Assembly (NCBI GenBank): GCA_037693485.1
Contig: CM075354.1
Location: 60,187,501 to 60,251,500, forward strand
Source: Kitagawia praeruptora
Lineage: Eukaryota; Streptophyta; Magnoliopsida; Apiales; Apiaceae
Direction: 5' to 3'
Length of the DNA stretch: 64,000 nt
How positions within the stretch are numbered: position 1 is the stretch's first letter; every line of letters starts with the position of its first letter. The notes beneath the pieces were generated by a model that did not search any database, had not been told where the DNA came from, and saw only the letters and a list, made by a program, of their open reading frames with translations. This document shows, piece after piece, positions 22,562-34,000 of this stretch. Made by a program: the position numbers and the translations under genes.

Positions 22562-24001
22562 GTGTGGAAGCATGTACCCAAGCCTAAAGGCAAGTCAGTG
22601 ATTGACACTAAATGGGTATTCAAGAATAAGATGGATGAGAATGGCATAGTAACAAGGAACAAAGCAAGATTGGTTGTAAAAGGCTATTGCCAAGAAGAAG
22701 GAATTGATTTTGATGAGACCTTTGCACCTATAGCAAGGTTAGAAGCAATCAGAATCTTCCTGGCCTATGCAACCCATGCCAATTTCAAAGTCTATCATAT
22801 GGATGTCAAGAGTGCTTTTCTAAATGGCATTTTGGAAGAAGAGGTGTATGTGAGTCAACCTCCTGATTTTGAAGATCCATAGTTTCCAGAGTATGTCTAT
22901 TTTCTTCTCAAAGCACTCTATGGCCTGAAGCAAGCAGCAAGAGCCTGGTATGACACTCTCTCACAGTTCCTTATAGAGAATCACTTCACTCGAGGTACTG
23001 TTGATAAAACTCTCTTTTATAGAAATGTCAATGGATCTATGATACTTGTTCAAATTTATGTAGATGACATAATTTTTTGGTCTACTGATGAGAAGCTTTG
23101 CAAAAGGTTTGCCAAACTTATGCAAAGTAAATATGAAATGAGCATGATGGGTGAACTAACTTATTTTCTTGGTTTACAAGTAAAGCAAGTTAGTGATGGA
23201 ATCTTCATTAGCCAATCCAAGTATGTTAATGATCTTTTGAAGAGATTTAACCTGCTGGATTGTGCTTCTGCAAAAACACCCATGGCCACTACCACTAAAC
23301 TTGAGTTGAATACTAAGGAGAAGAAAGTGGACATCTCAAGTTATAGGGGCATGGTGGGCTCACTTTTATATTTAACAGCTAGCAAACCTGATATTATGTT
23401 TTCTACTTGTTTATGTGCTAGATTCCAAGCTGATCCCAGGGAATCTCATTTAATAGCTATTAAAAGGATTTTCAGATATCTTAAAGGAACACCAAACCTT
23501 GGCATTTGGTATCCTAGAGAATCTGGTTTTAATGTAACTGGCTATTCAGATGCAGATTATGCAGGTTGTAAAATTGACAGAAAAAGTACCACAGGCACTT
23601 GTCAATTCTTAGGGAACAAGCTGGTCTCATGGTTTAGCAAGAAGCAGAATTCAGTTTCCACTTCTACTGCAGAAGCTGAGTATATTGCAGCTGGGAGTTG
23701 TTATGCACAAATACCATGGATGAAGAATCAACTCCTTGGCTATGGATTAAGAGTTGATAGAATCCCAATCTTTTGTGACAACACTAGTGCAATTGCCATA
23801 TCTGAGAATCCAGTGCAACATTCCAGGACCAAGCACATAGACATTAGATATCAATTCATCAGAGAACATGTGATGGAAGGCACTGTGGAACTTCATTTTG
23901 TTCCAAGTGAAAAGAAACTTGCAGATATCTTTACCAAACCACTTGATGAATCAACATTCACAAGGTTGGTAAGTGAGCTAGGTATGCTGAATTTTTCCTA
24001 A
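22562..24001 (+). pseudogene. Copia reverse transcriptase and RNase H
   Basis: RT blocks: VIDTKWVFKNKMDENG, ARLVVKGYCQEEGIDF, YHMDVKSAFLNG (motif A Asp) and the catalytic IYVDDIIF (from ~23055). TAG at 22880-22882 interrupts after PPDFEDP. RNase H: GYSDADYAGCKIDRKSTTG, SVSTSTAEAEYIAA, FCDNTSAI and RTKHIDIRYQFIRE give its acidic residues. The C-terminus (KKLADIFTKPL ... LGMLNFS) ends with TAA at 23999-24001. From 22883 to 24001 the sequence is uninterrupted. Confidence 0.92.
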
Positions 24002-24657
24002 TTTATTTAAGATATTTGTATGGTTGAATAAGAAGCCAGAAATTAGTTTGGATTTTTCTGTTACAAGAAAAGGTACGAAATTCTGTCTAAGTAAGAATTT
24101 ACCCATCAACGGATGTGTCGAATATTCAAATAATATCTGGATTTTATTTTTATTTATTCGATGGATATTTAGTTTCCTTTGTGTGTATTATCTCAATAAT
24201 ACATATCAACGGGAAACTCGTTTCTCGAGAATTTACTCTTTTATCCACTTGGTAATTTATTTGTTTTATTTTGGTCATGTTTGTGCTGTCAAATCATTTT
24301 TACCATTTCGTGACCGAATATTTGTCTTGATATGTGTGATTGCATGCTTATGTGCTATTTGTACTAATTGATTTCCTAGAGATTATATTTTGATTCTTGC
24401 GTATTACTATTATCATGATAAATAGGATTAATCATGACACTTTCTAGGGAATCTAAGACAGAGACTGTTGGTATAGCCTAGCCTTGCATGCTTCCATAAC
24501 TGGTATCTATAGGTGTGTCCCTTCGTCGATTCATATTCCAAATCCACCTAAATATATACATATAGCAGCCAGTCACAACTACTATCATTTCTTCAAAACT
24601 CTACTCCAACTTATTCTCTCAAATCCTCATTCCTTCAAATCTCACTTCAACTCCCTC
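24002..24657 (+). other. Region just after Sirevirus pol
   Basis: AT-rich; the translated 24024-24371 frame is hydrophobic and has no recognised domain. It contains further ATCAACGG/CGATGGATA words at about 24105, 24162 and 24207, as in the LTR. Confidence 0.45.
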
Positions 24658-25016
24658 ATGGACTTCTTCATGCATTTCCGATATGTAGACGAGATCCTCT
24701 TTGACTATCGGTCATCGCCAATGGTAGTCGAGGAGTCAGCTATCCTGCGAATAAGGTTATGATCGACATTCTCAAGAAACTCACCTACGAGCAAGAGGTG
24801 GAATGGAGTTTCTTACTGATGAACCTGGTCATCGAAGAGGAACTGGAAGCTAAGGCAAGAGCTAGAGAAGCTGAAGAAAGGGAGCAGGAGCGGCTCCGAG
24901 CGCTGGAGGAGCAGGAGAGAATCATTGGCCTTGCCATCATAATATCAAGGATCTTCTCTCGCAGAGCTGTTGCTACCAAGAAGGACAAAAACCCAGAAGA
25001 TCCTCCTAGTTCTTAG
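24658..25016 (+). pseudogene. First ORF of the post-pol region, coiled coil
   Basis: MDFFMHFRYVDEILFDYRSS begins at 24658. A shift near 24760 moves it to the frame that reads IDILKKLTYEQEVEWSFLLM, followed by a strongly charged Glu/Arg/Ala coiled coil (EEELEAKARAREAEERE). It ends at 25014-25016. No homologous function is recognised. Its position behind Copia RNase H matches the extra (envelope-like or unknown) coding region of Sireviruses. Confidence 0.55.
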
Positions 25017-25397
25017 ATTATTTAGGGCATCTGATCTCGTATCAGTTTATGTAATAGCTTATCAATCTTTTAATGAAAATTGCTCTATTTCCTTTTGAAC
25101 TAATTATTTGCTTAATTCCCTGCATATGTGATAATATGAACTGAATATGTATATTCTGAAACTGCGAATTGCCTAATTGAAATATCTCTACATGTCATTT
25201 AACCTGTTCATGAATTAACACTTTCAGGAAATAAAATTCAACTTCATAGTACATCACATGCTAACAATGACAATTGCAATTACGCATTGATTTAATGAAG
25301 TCAAAGGAAAGGTTACTTACTCAACAAACTGATCAATTGTTTGTATCATTGAGGTAACAGTTTCTAACCCTCTTCATCTACTCAATCTCAAGGTTCT

Positions 25398-28188
25398 TTG
25401 CCATTGAGTGTTGCTATGGAGACTGAGTCTGAGAACCCACAATCTTCTACCCAAGCAACCAAACATAAATCTAAATCCAAGTCAAAGAAACCAACCTCAA
25501 GTGCTTCCCAACAGGCACTTGTTATAAAACCTACCATAACCTCTGTGGGGAGTGTTCAGGTAGTAGTGAGTGGTGAGGGACAGGGTGATCATCAAAGAAA
25601 CCCTAAGGATAAGGTTGGAGAGGTAAGTGAGTCCCAGCCTAGCCACATTACAGTCTCCCAAAAGACTGTTAATGATGAAAAGGATTTAAACATATCCTTA
25701 ACAACATCCTCTCAACAGGGTGTTGTTATTGAAAAGAGTTCCCAACCAGGCTCATTGAACAAGAGGAAAAGGGACACCACTAGCCAAAAATCACTAACCA
25801 AAACCTTTATCAGAAAGAAGAAACCTAAAGTTACTTTGGGTGCACAAGGGTCACACACTGTTCGATCTTACTTGATTGAACCTTCTCAAACTCAGTTTGA
25901 TGTGGCTCCAACAAATGTGGAGTCACAGCCCAGTTCTCTATCTACAATCACACCATCTACTCAAAATTCACCATCTCTATCTCTGGATGTGGACATTATT
26001 CCCACATCACAAGCAAATTTTCCCTCTTTTCATCTGAGGGAGGAGCCCCACTCAGATCCTGCTGGTCATCATCTTTTAGATGATTTGTTGGACCAACAGC
26101 CATTTCTTCCTGGAACTATGTCTGAATCTGTGTCGCCTACTTTAAAATCATTCTGCACAGATTCTATCATAGTTTCCCTATCAACTGTTATTCCTTCTAC
26201 TTCATCGATGGATATTTCTCATCCATTGACAAGTGTTTGTTCACCGATGGATACACTTAACAGCAATTATCCGTTGGTAGCTCCAACTACGGGTGTTTAC
26301 ACAAAATCACGCAAGCGTACGTGGTCACAAGTAATATATAAGGTTAAGTCCAAATTCGTTCCCACAGGGATCAAGTTATGGTTCTATTCAGTAAATATGC
26401 CTATGCAACAATGTATGGTTATTATGCACTGCTAAGACAATAACAATTTTTGGTTTATTAAACTAAATTAACTAAGACACAAATTAAAAAAACTAAGAAT
26501 TAACTAACTAACAAGAATTAAAATCTAATTACGTCTGCAAGAGTAAACATGGAATCCTAACTTCATTAAATACTTTGCTTAGATCTGACGCCTTCAATCA
26601 CTATATGCAATGGTTATGATATCTGATCGGATAACACGAAACAAGTACACGCTACTTCTCAGTATACGTATACCAAACTAAACATACATCCACAAAAGAG
26701 ATAGAAGATGAATAGACACCAATTATGCTTAGACCCTATATGTCTATAGAATTTGAAAACATAACGGTTGAAGAGCAAGTTATCCATAAAGATCACATAG
26801 GGCAATATAAGCATTTTCATCTCACACCACGAATCATATTGATAAACAATTATGAACCTATGCTAGCATGGCAAGTTCTAAATCTCAAGATCCACTTTCA
26901 CTTCACAAGAGATTAACAAATTAGATGTTCATGACGCATCTATCAATTAAGCATAACCATACGAGGATATCAGATATACATCACACACAGATCTTTAATG
27001 CAATCAAGATACTAAAGCTCCATAAATAAATCCGTTAGAATCCCATGACAACGATTAGTTCATAATCGAACCTCTCGTCATCATGGGATCTGATGAAACC
27101 ATGATAAAAACAAAGTATGAAAAAATACAAATAAATCTAAGTAATTGATATGTAATAGTTCTACTCCTAATTATCTTAATGATAAATTACAAGGGTTGAA
27201 TGTGTTTATATAGGCTCTAGACATCTTGCCCAACAAGAAAATACCAAATCAGAATTATAATAGAAGTACGTTTCCTAAACTGATTCTGATTTAAAAGGGA
27301 AATTCGCTGCTGTCTTTTCTTCAGTTTTTCTGGAACGTTCCAGTTGCAATTGGGCCTCTGGACCACTTTAGAATGGTAGAAAATCTCGTTATCTTCGCGT
27401 GGACAGTAAGATCACCCAAAACTGACTTCTAGAACTCAAGATATGGCCCAAACAGTGTAGACTGCGCAACCCTTCTTAAAAATCCGAATTTTAATCAATT
27501 AATTCCCAAAAAATTATAGAAGCATCCACCGTAGTCAACATTCTCGTAAATCTGCACAACTACACAAAACACATCAAAAATACAACAAACTTGAGACCAA
27601 GTCAATCAATTTAAGCCGATATGGAACGCTCCAAGTGGATATAAAATCCACTTATCAACAGGATCAATGGATACATCAGATTCATTGATCAATGTGTTCC
27701 CTGCATCCACAACAGAAGTCACACTTGTAGTTCAAACACTTCTAGGATTGAGGGAAGGGAGTGGCATCTCTGAGAGTGAGAGGTTGCTTTGTGAGCAGGC
27801 AAAAGGAGAGAATGAGAGTGAGGGGCTGGTAATTTCTTCCTGCCAGGAAAAAGATGAGTCTGAGAGTTCCACCTTAGTAGGTGAAGGTGAGGGTGTGAGA
27901 GGTGTGAGCCAGGGGGAGCCCCTGATGCAAAAAGAGAGAGAACATGAGAGAAAAGCAGGTATAGAAGACATAAGGGTGGATGAAGCCATTGCTTGTGAGT
28001 TAATGGAGGTTGAGGATGCCCCTAGAACAAGTCTCTATCAACAGACATCTCAACACGTCATTGATAGACTAGTTCTTGGAGCTGACACCTTTACTCACCC
28101 TATCTTTGACCTAAACTCTCGGGCTGAACATGGCAATGTGGAGGCTGAGCAACAGCTGAACTTGGTACAACATTCAGAATCCATGTAA
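25398..28188 (+). pseudogene. Second ORF of the post-pol region, split by a solo LTR
   Basis: Low-complexity, Ser/Thr/Gln-rich protein. The open part before the insertion runs to 26294 and includes basic KHKSKSKSKKPTSS and FIRKKKPKVTLG, possibly nuclear localisation signals. It resumes at 27658 and ends at 28186-28188 (SESM-stop); the second part is acidic (Glu/Ser rich). Near the break, coding copies of the motif SMDIS / PMDTL / SMDTSD repeat; they correspond to TCGATGGATA-like DNA words shared with the LTR. No known domain is recognised. Confidence 0.6.
26295..27657 (+). mobile_element. 1.36-kb solo LTR (family P), copy 1
   Basis: TGTTTACACAAAATC, then CGCAAGCGTACG, then TTCGTTCCCACAGGGA near the left end; ends in a hairpin (AAGTGGAT ATAAA ATCCACTT) followed by ATCA. 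Flanks ACGGG (26290-26294) and ACAGG (27658-27662) fit a 5-bp duplication with one change. Homologous to 47461-48766, sharing CTTCGCGTGGACAGTAAGAT and GAACTCAAGATAYGGCCCAA. TG...CA ends plus a 5-bp TSD and no coding indicate a solo LTR; a small LTR-type non-autonomous element is the alternative. Confidence 0.75.
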
Positions 28189-28361
28189 AGAGCTACATAT
28201 GCTCTTACCAAGCTGCCTCCAAATGCTACTGAAGTGAATCAGTCTGACTCTGAATTCACTGATGAAGGTGAAGATGCAGAACCTACACAGCAACCTGGAG
28301 ATCTACCAGAATGGCTAGTCTCTAAAGATTAAATCTCCAAAGATGCTTCACTGAGCTAGTA
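28189..28361 (+). other. Short gap in the post-pol coding region
   Basis: Still reads as protein (ATYALTKLPPNATEVNQSDS) after the TAA at 28186-28188, with further stops at about 28330 and 28353. It is part of the same decayed ORF. Confidence 0.5.
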
Positions 28362-28928
28362 GTGCAGTATGAGAAGACTGTAGCTACTCTACAAGATACT
28401 GAACCTGCTCTAAAGCTTGTGCAAGAGAATTTTATGGCTACTCTCAAACTACACAAGTGTCTTCTCAACCAAAGGGTGATAGACAAAGATGACTTCAAGC
28501 TAGAAATGAAAAATGCTCTGGAATCTCAGAACAAGAACTTGGAGCTTCTTTTTCCTCCCCGAACGATGCAGCAGCTTAAACAAAAGCTGAAGAAAGATGC
28601 AGACACAGATAAGAAGGTTGAAAATCTGTCTGCAAAGGTTGATAAGTTAGAGGTTCAAATGGGCACTATCCTTGAAAATCAAAAACTCATTCTTGAAGCT
28701 CATAATAAACAAAATGCTCTCCTTGCAAGTTTGTTGACTCTGCCTACTACTCAAGCCCTTGATGCTAACAAAAAGGGGGAGAAGTTTGGAGATAAGAGGT
28801 CATCAAGTGAGGGGGAGCAACTTCATTCTACTCTACCTCCTACAGCTCCAGCAATTTCATCTAGTGAGGAAGAACCAGCCATTCAACCTGAAGACTCTAT
28901 AGCCATGAGGTTGGCTGCTAATCCTTAG
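28362..28928 (+). pseudogene. Third piece of the post-pol region, coiled coil
   Basis: Encodes a helical protein with a clear heptad stretch (VENLSAKVDKLEVQMGTILE) and an acidic Ser-rich tail, ending with TAG at 28926-28928. It continues the reading direction of the previous piece and is likely the same original protein. Sirevirus extra ORFs are reported to contain coiled coils; no fusion or surface-protein hallmark is seen. Confidence 0.6.
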
Positions 28929-30340
28929 ATTTCTCAAGTACAAATTCCTCTCATAACCACATCAATCAGACAAGTACTAATTCTAGATTTTGTTCTTCCT
29001 AAATCTCTAGCCAGTGGGGAACCATCTTACATGTCTGAATTTAAGCCTGTGCTCAAGCCCAAGAAATCACCTGTGAAGAAAATGGTAAAAACACCATGAG
29101 AGTAGAATTTCTAATGCCAAAACTAGATGAATTCAAGCTAATGAGCAAGCAACTTGCTGAATTAAAACAGAAGGCTAAAGTGGATGTGGGACTCAAGGAA
29201 AACCTAGCTTTTATCTACAGAGAGAGAGTGGAAATTTGTGTTCCTGTAGGTTACCCTAATTTTGTTGTTGCCAAAGCTGAAGAAACTGCAAGGTTACTTC
29301 AAGCTGGTCAAATTGTAAGAAAATCTGCAGTATCCACTAAGAAGGAAGCTAGATTGGCTGATGAGCTTGTAAGAGAGTTAGAAAGAGATGGAGCAAGAGG
29401 CTGAAGAAGAAGAGGTCAAATTTAAGAAGAAGAAGAAGATGAACATAAAGTCTGCGTGCAAGAAAAGAAAAAGCATGGTTAAAGTTCATGCTAAGAGATC
29501 TTTGAGCCCAGAACCAGTAGTTCAAGTTGAATCAGTACCACCTCAACCTACAGAACCTCCTACACAAGATACTCATGCATCCAATACCTTGGAACTTGTA
29601 AAAGAAGAACCTATGGAATTTGACTTTGACATCAACAACTTGGTATTTCCAATGATCAGGCTCTCACCTGAAAAGAGGAGAACCAGAAGAAGGAAACAAC
29701 CATTAGCTAGACCAATTCAAATTGCTGAGGTTCCTCAAGTTGCAAAGGTTGCCACCAAGAAAGAAACTGAACTGTACATTGCTGATATTGAAGAGTATTC
29801 GAGCATCAATTTCTCCTTGGATGATGTGGATAATGTGAGTGCTGCAGATAGGATAGTCAGGCTACCAAAAAGGTTAATTTTCACCTATAAAGGAGGAAAT
29901 AGGGTTTCCTGGCCCCTAGATCAAGTGTTAAATGAAGGATACAACAAACTCTGGAAGATTTGGTCTTTGATGAAGAAATCTGGAGGATTCACTCCAGGGG
30001 CAAGAAGATAATATTCAACAAGACCAATGAATTGAGGAATAGCTGGACTTCAAAAGGGGGTTTGCCTAAGATGCTGAATATTCCATATGAACCTGGTAGG
30101 AAGGTTCACTTTTATCAATACTGGATAATGGAATTCAGAGATAAACACAATTGTAGAAGATTCATCAGGATAGAAAATCAATTGGAACAAGCTAGCAATG
30201 AGTACTTGCAACATTTAATGTCAATGCTGGATCCACACCACTCAGAAGAAAAGATCATCTACAGATTTCTGGAAAATCAGCTTGAGGCAAACAGAGAGAA
30301 AATCCATGGTATGAGGACTGCAAGGGGAAGAAAGCAATGA
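28929..30340 (+). pseudogene. Last part of the post-pol region (three overlapping frames)
   Basis: Open pieces are 29096-29404, 29388-30011 and 29960-30340; each change of frame is a one- or two-base shift in one original ORF. Features: AELKQKAKVDVGLKENLAFI, a Lys-rich cluster (KFKKKKKMNIKSACKKRKS) that looks like a nuclear localisation signal, RPIQIAEVPQVAK, and a well-preserved C-terminal domain (GYNKLWKIWSLMKKSGGF ... RKVHFYQYWIMEFRDKHNCR). The last ~130 residues are compositionally normal and probably a folded domain, of unknown function. It stops at 30338-30340. Confidence 0.6.
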
Positions 30341-30521
30341 TATGCTCAGTCTAGAGGAGCATCCTTTATGGAAGTATGATTCTCTTACTTGAATCAGTTC
30401 ATTTCTTCAAAAATTTTGTAGCTTGTACACTTCATATGTTTTTACAGAATATCATGATCTTTGCAAAGGTGTTTTGTTATCATCAAGGCCTTTAATTTAT
30501 GGCTGCAATTCTATTAGTCCC

Positions 30522-30535
30522 AAATTGGGGGAGAT
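30522..30535 (+). promoter_or_regulatory. Polypurine tract
   Basis: AAATTGGGGGAGAT directly before the 3' LTR is the standard Copia plus-strand priming site. Confidence 0.9.
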
Positions 30536-31053
30536 TGTTAGGAATTATGTTGTCCTTGATGATATACATCCATAAAACACCTTGAAAAACATATGTATAC
30601 AAGATTAAGTTTGGTAACTTATCAACGGATACCCAAGCCATGCACATCCGTTGATGAGGCAGCTTATCAACTGATACGTCTGTAGCATACCTTGTCTTTA
30701 AGTTTCAGATTGTTTGTCTATACCATAGTTACTAGAATTCATAAGTCATGTTGACTATCAGTAGATATGCAGAATAGGGTAGCTAATTGTATATAGGCTG
30801 TGCTATGTAATTCTGTATAAGTGAAGTGGTGATCAACGGATGAAGTTTCCACGTCAACGGATATGGTATTCTCAACAAGCATCTATCAACCTGTCGATCC
30901 ATGTCTACATCAATGGATATAATGCTACAACCAGTAATGTCTTGGGGTTAGAGGTTGATGGTGACTTGACATGCCTGACAGATGACAAGGGTTGATAAAC
31001 TTAAAAGAGGTATGGAAACCAGTATTGGAAACGAAGAAGAAAAAGAAACATTC
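30536..31053 (+). repeat. 3' LTR of the Sirevirus-type element, first part
   Basis: TGTTAGGAATTATG..., matches 17246-17765 with roughly two dozen substitutions. It is cut by the solo LTR at 31054; the last five bases (CATTC) are the duplicated target. Confidence 0.95.
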
Positions 31054-34000
31054 TGTAAGAACCCAGATTTTTGGGTAGAACTAAAACTTTTTATTATGTA
31101 ATAATATGGGAATGAATAGTGGTTATGACTGCGATGTAACGACTGTCTATTTAATGAATGGAATGGATTTGGATTCAATTATTATATGTCATGCAGAATA
31201 CCTTTGGTTGATAACTTAGATTAGAATAATCTATCTCCTAGAAAGTTAAGATAAGATTCCCTAGAGAGAAATAGATACCCTCATGTCATCCAAATCCATA
31301 TCTATGATAAGCCCAGCGGTTCCGTAAAAAGGTTAAGGAACACTCGAGGGTGAACCAGGTTCATTTTCCTAATTATAGGAATTAAATAAAAATAAGTGAT
31401 GAATAGTGATTTTGGTGGAATTTGGAATATTATTATAATAATGTTATACCCGGTATTCGGAACGGATTTCTGAGTTCGTATTAGTGATCCAGGAGGAAAA
31501 TAAGTGTATGTAATTGCGATAAGATTTCAGAAAATCCGAACTTTATTTTTATGGAAAATTTGACCGAGCAGGGAAGAGTATATCAATGCAATCAAGACAA
31601 GAGAATTAAAATGCCAAGGATTCAAGGATTTTATTTAAATTATGATTTGAGGATTTAGGATGAAAATATTCGAGTTAGAATAATAAGCGTTCTAGAAATC
31701 GTTAGAACTTTGTAACGAGATTAAGCGATCAAGCGAACTGAAAGGAATTATGAGTTAAATACATAACGAGATGAGAAACCCTACAAGATCATCTGGTTTA
31801 ATATTGCATGGAATTGGTGGAAAAGAAAATGAGAAAAGAAAAGAAAAAGCAAGAATGAGGTGTATGTTCAAGGATGTGACAACAAGGCTCTTTGTCATCT
31901 TATTTCCTACAAACCACAAGTGATTAACACATGGATTAGAGAGTGACATAGCTGCTATACAACACCAAATATCATACAAACACTTTCCAACAACTAGTCA
32001 AACAAGAAAGAAAGAGAGAAAAGCAAGAACAACCAAGAAAACACCAAACTGCCCAGCAGAAACCAAAGCCAAAGAAAAATTCATATCTCCATTTATATCC
32101 ATGATAAAATCACCAAATTTTAACCACAACCTCTCCACTCCATGGGCAATATTCGTTCAAAATTTCATGGCATTCTAATGAGTGTAGCCTAGTCAAATAT
32201 CCTCCCCAAGTGAAGAACACCAAACTCTCCACAAAACTTCCATTCGGCTTTCTTGAAATTCAAGAATCAAAAACTCACTTCCCACCATTGTTTGATCTTG
32301 AAACTTTTATTGTAGATCCTATATTTCATAAAAATGATCTCCTCAAAATCTTAGCATCAAACTCATCTTTTTCCATTTTCAAAGAAATGATTTAAAAGGA
32401 GGGTGAATAGTGTTTTCAAGAACAAAATTCTTGGATCTTGATTTCTTGGATGATCTAAGCTTGGTAAAGGGTGTACAAGGTCTATGCAAGGCTTAGAAAG
32501 GTCTTTAACAATCTACAAGGAAGGTATAAACCTCATAAACCCTTAGTTTGACTTTGAGTTTTGGTGATGTTCTTGATGGATCTAAGTAGTTATGATTATG
32601 GTGATGTTATAAGCATGATTAGTTAGTGGTTTAATGATTTTAGTAAGAGATGATGATCTTGTTGGTTTAACATGATATTCTTGGACTGATAAAGATGATA
32701 ATCATGTGTATAAGTTGGATTTGTGCCCGGTGTGGCTTGGTATTGTTGTTATGATTTTTAGAATGCTCGATTCGTAGCCGTCGTAATGCCCGATTTTCAT
32801 TAACACTAAGAACCCGAACTAGACAGTAGCCATAACTCTCTGTTCTTGGCAAGATAATGAACCCTACTGCTAGATTTTTGAACATAGATCACTTTGGCGA
32901 AAGAATCGAAGCATTTCAATTTACGGTTTAGGAGTTATGATTAAATTCGTAAAAGTGGTTCGAAACCGTAAACGAAAGTTCGTAACTGAAATTGATTCCC
33001 TTAAATGTCGTTTAATCAGTGGCGAATCTTATTAATTAAATATTAGAGGTAAAAAGGAAGGTGTGGGAGAAAACCACATGTCGAATGGATCGTTTTCTGA
33101 TTTTATAAAAATGTTTGAATCGAGGTTAAACGCGAACGAACCCCTTAAAGGTATGACTTTGGTTATAACTTAGAAAACGGGCGATAACACTCGAGGTATA
33201 ATCTTGATTCGTAAACGACCAACCTTAGAACTTATACGACTTAAGTATATACCAAGTATAAGCATGATGACATGTCTTGATAACGAACGAATGTCGGATC
33301 GTATCGGTGATAAAAAGAGTTACACTAAAAGAGACGTAACGAGATAACTCGAAAACATGTTTCGATTTAAGTGGAGTTTATACTTAGCCTTTTAATAAGC
33401 GTTAAGTGGTTAATCTTAAATATTCTGATTGTTTATAGATTGTCGAGCTGACCCGGGACACATTACCCCTACCCGCACTCGATTCTCAGGCAAGTTTCCA
33501 ATACTTGGAACTGTTGTTGTGATAATATATATGATGATTGCTTTATACATATGCCATAGCATGCATGCCTACTTTCAAGTTAATATTGAATTACTTGTTC
33601 CCTGAATCGATATCGGCTTATAGACTATATATGAAGTATCAGTTATAAGCCGGATTGTTTGGTTAAGACCCTTAGCGAAGGGCGTATGATATTCATACCT
33701 CAATATAGACCGGGAGTCGATATTTTGTAATATATAAATAGTCGTGGAAACCCGGAGGGATCCCAGCGACAAATTTATTACTTCGAGGATTTTTATTCGA
33801 TTACGAATCCTTCGAGGAACGTTATTTGAGTATTACCTCAGTGAAGGAATATTTAATGAATATTATTTTAATATTCATTTAGAATGTCACTTATTTAATG
33901 AATATTATTTTGATCATTCATTGGAGTTATTTAGTTAAGGAATATTATTTTGAATATTCATTAGAGTTATTTGGTTGACAAATATCATTCCCAAATATTC

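Noticed and set aside
24024..24371. 115-codon frame after Copia pol as an envelope gene
   Set aside because: Hydrophobic AT-rich reading with no leader, cleavage or fusion features; contains LTR-type motifs.
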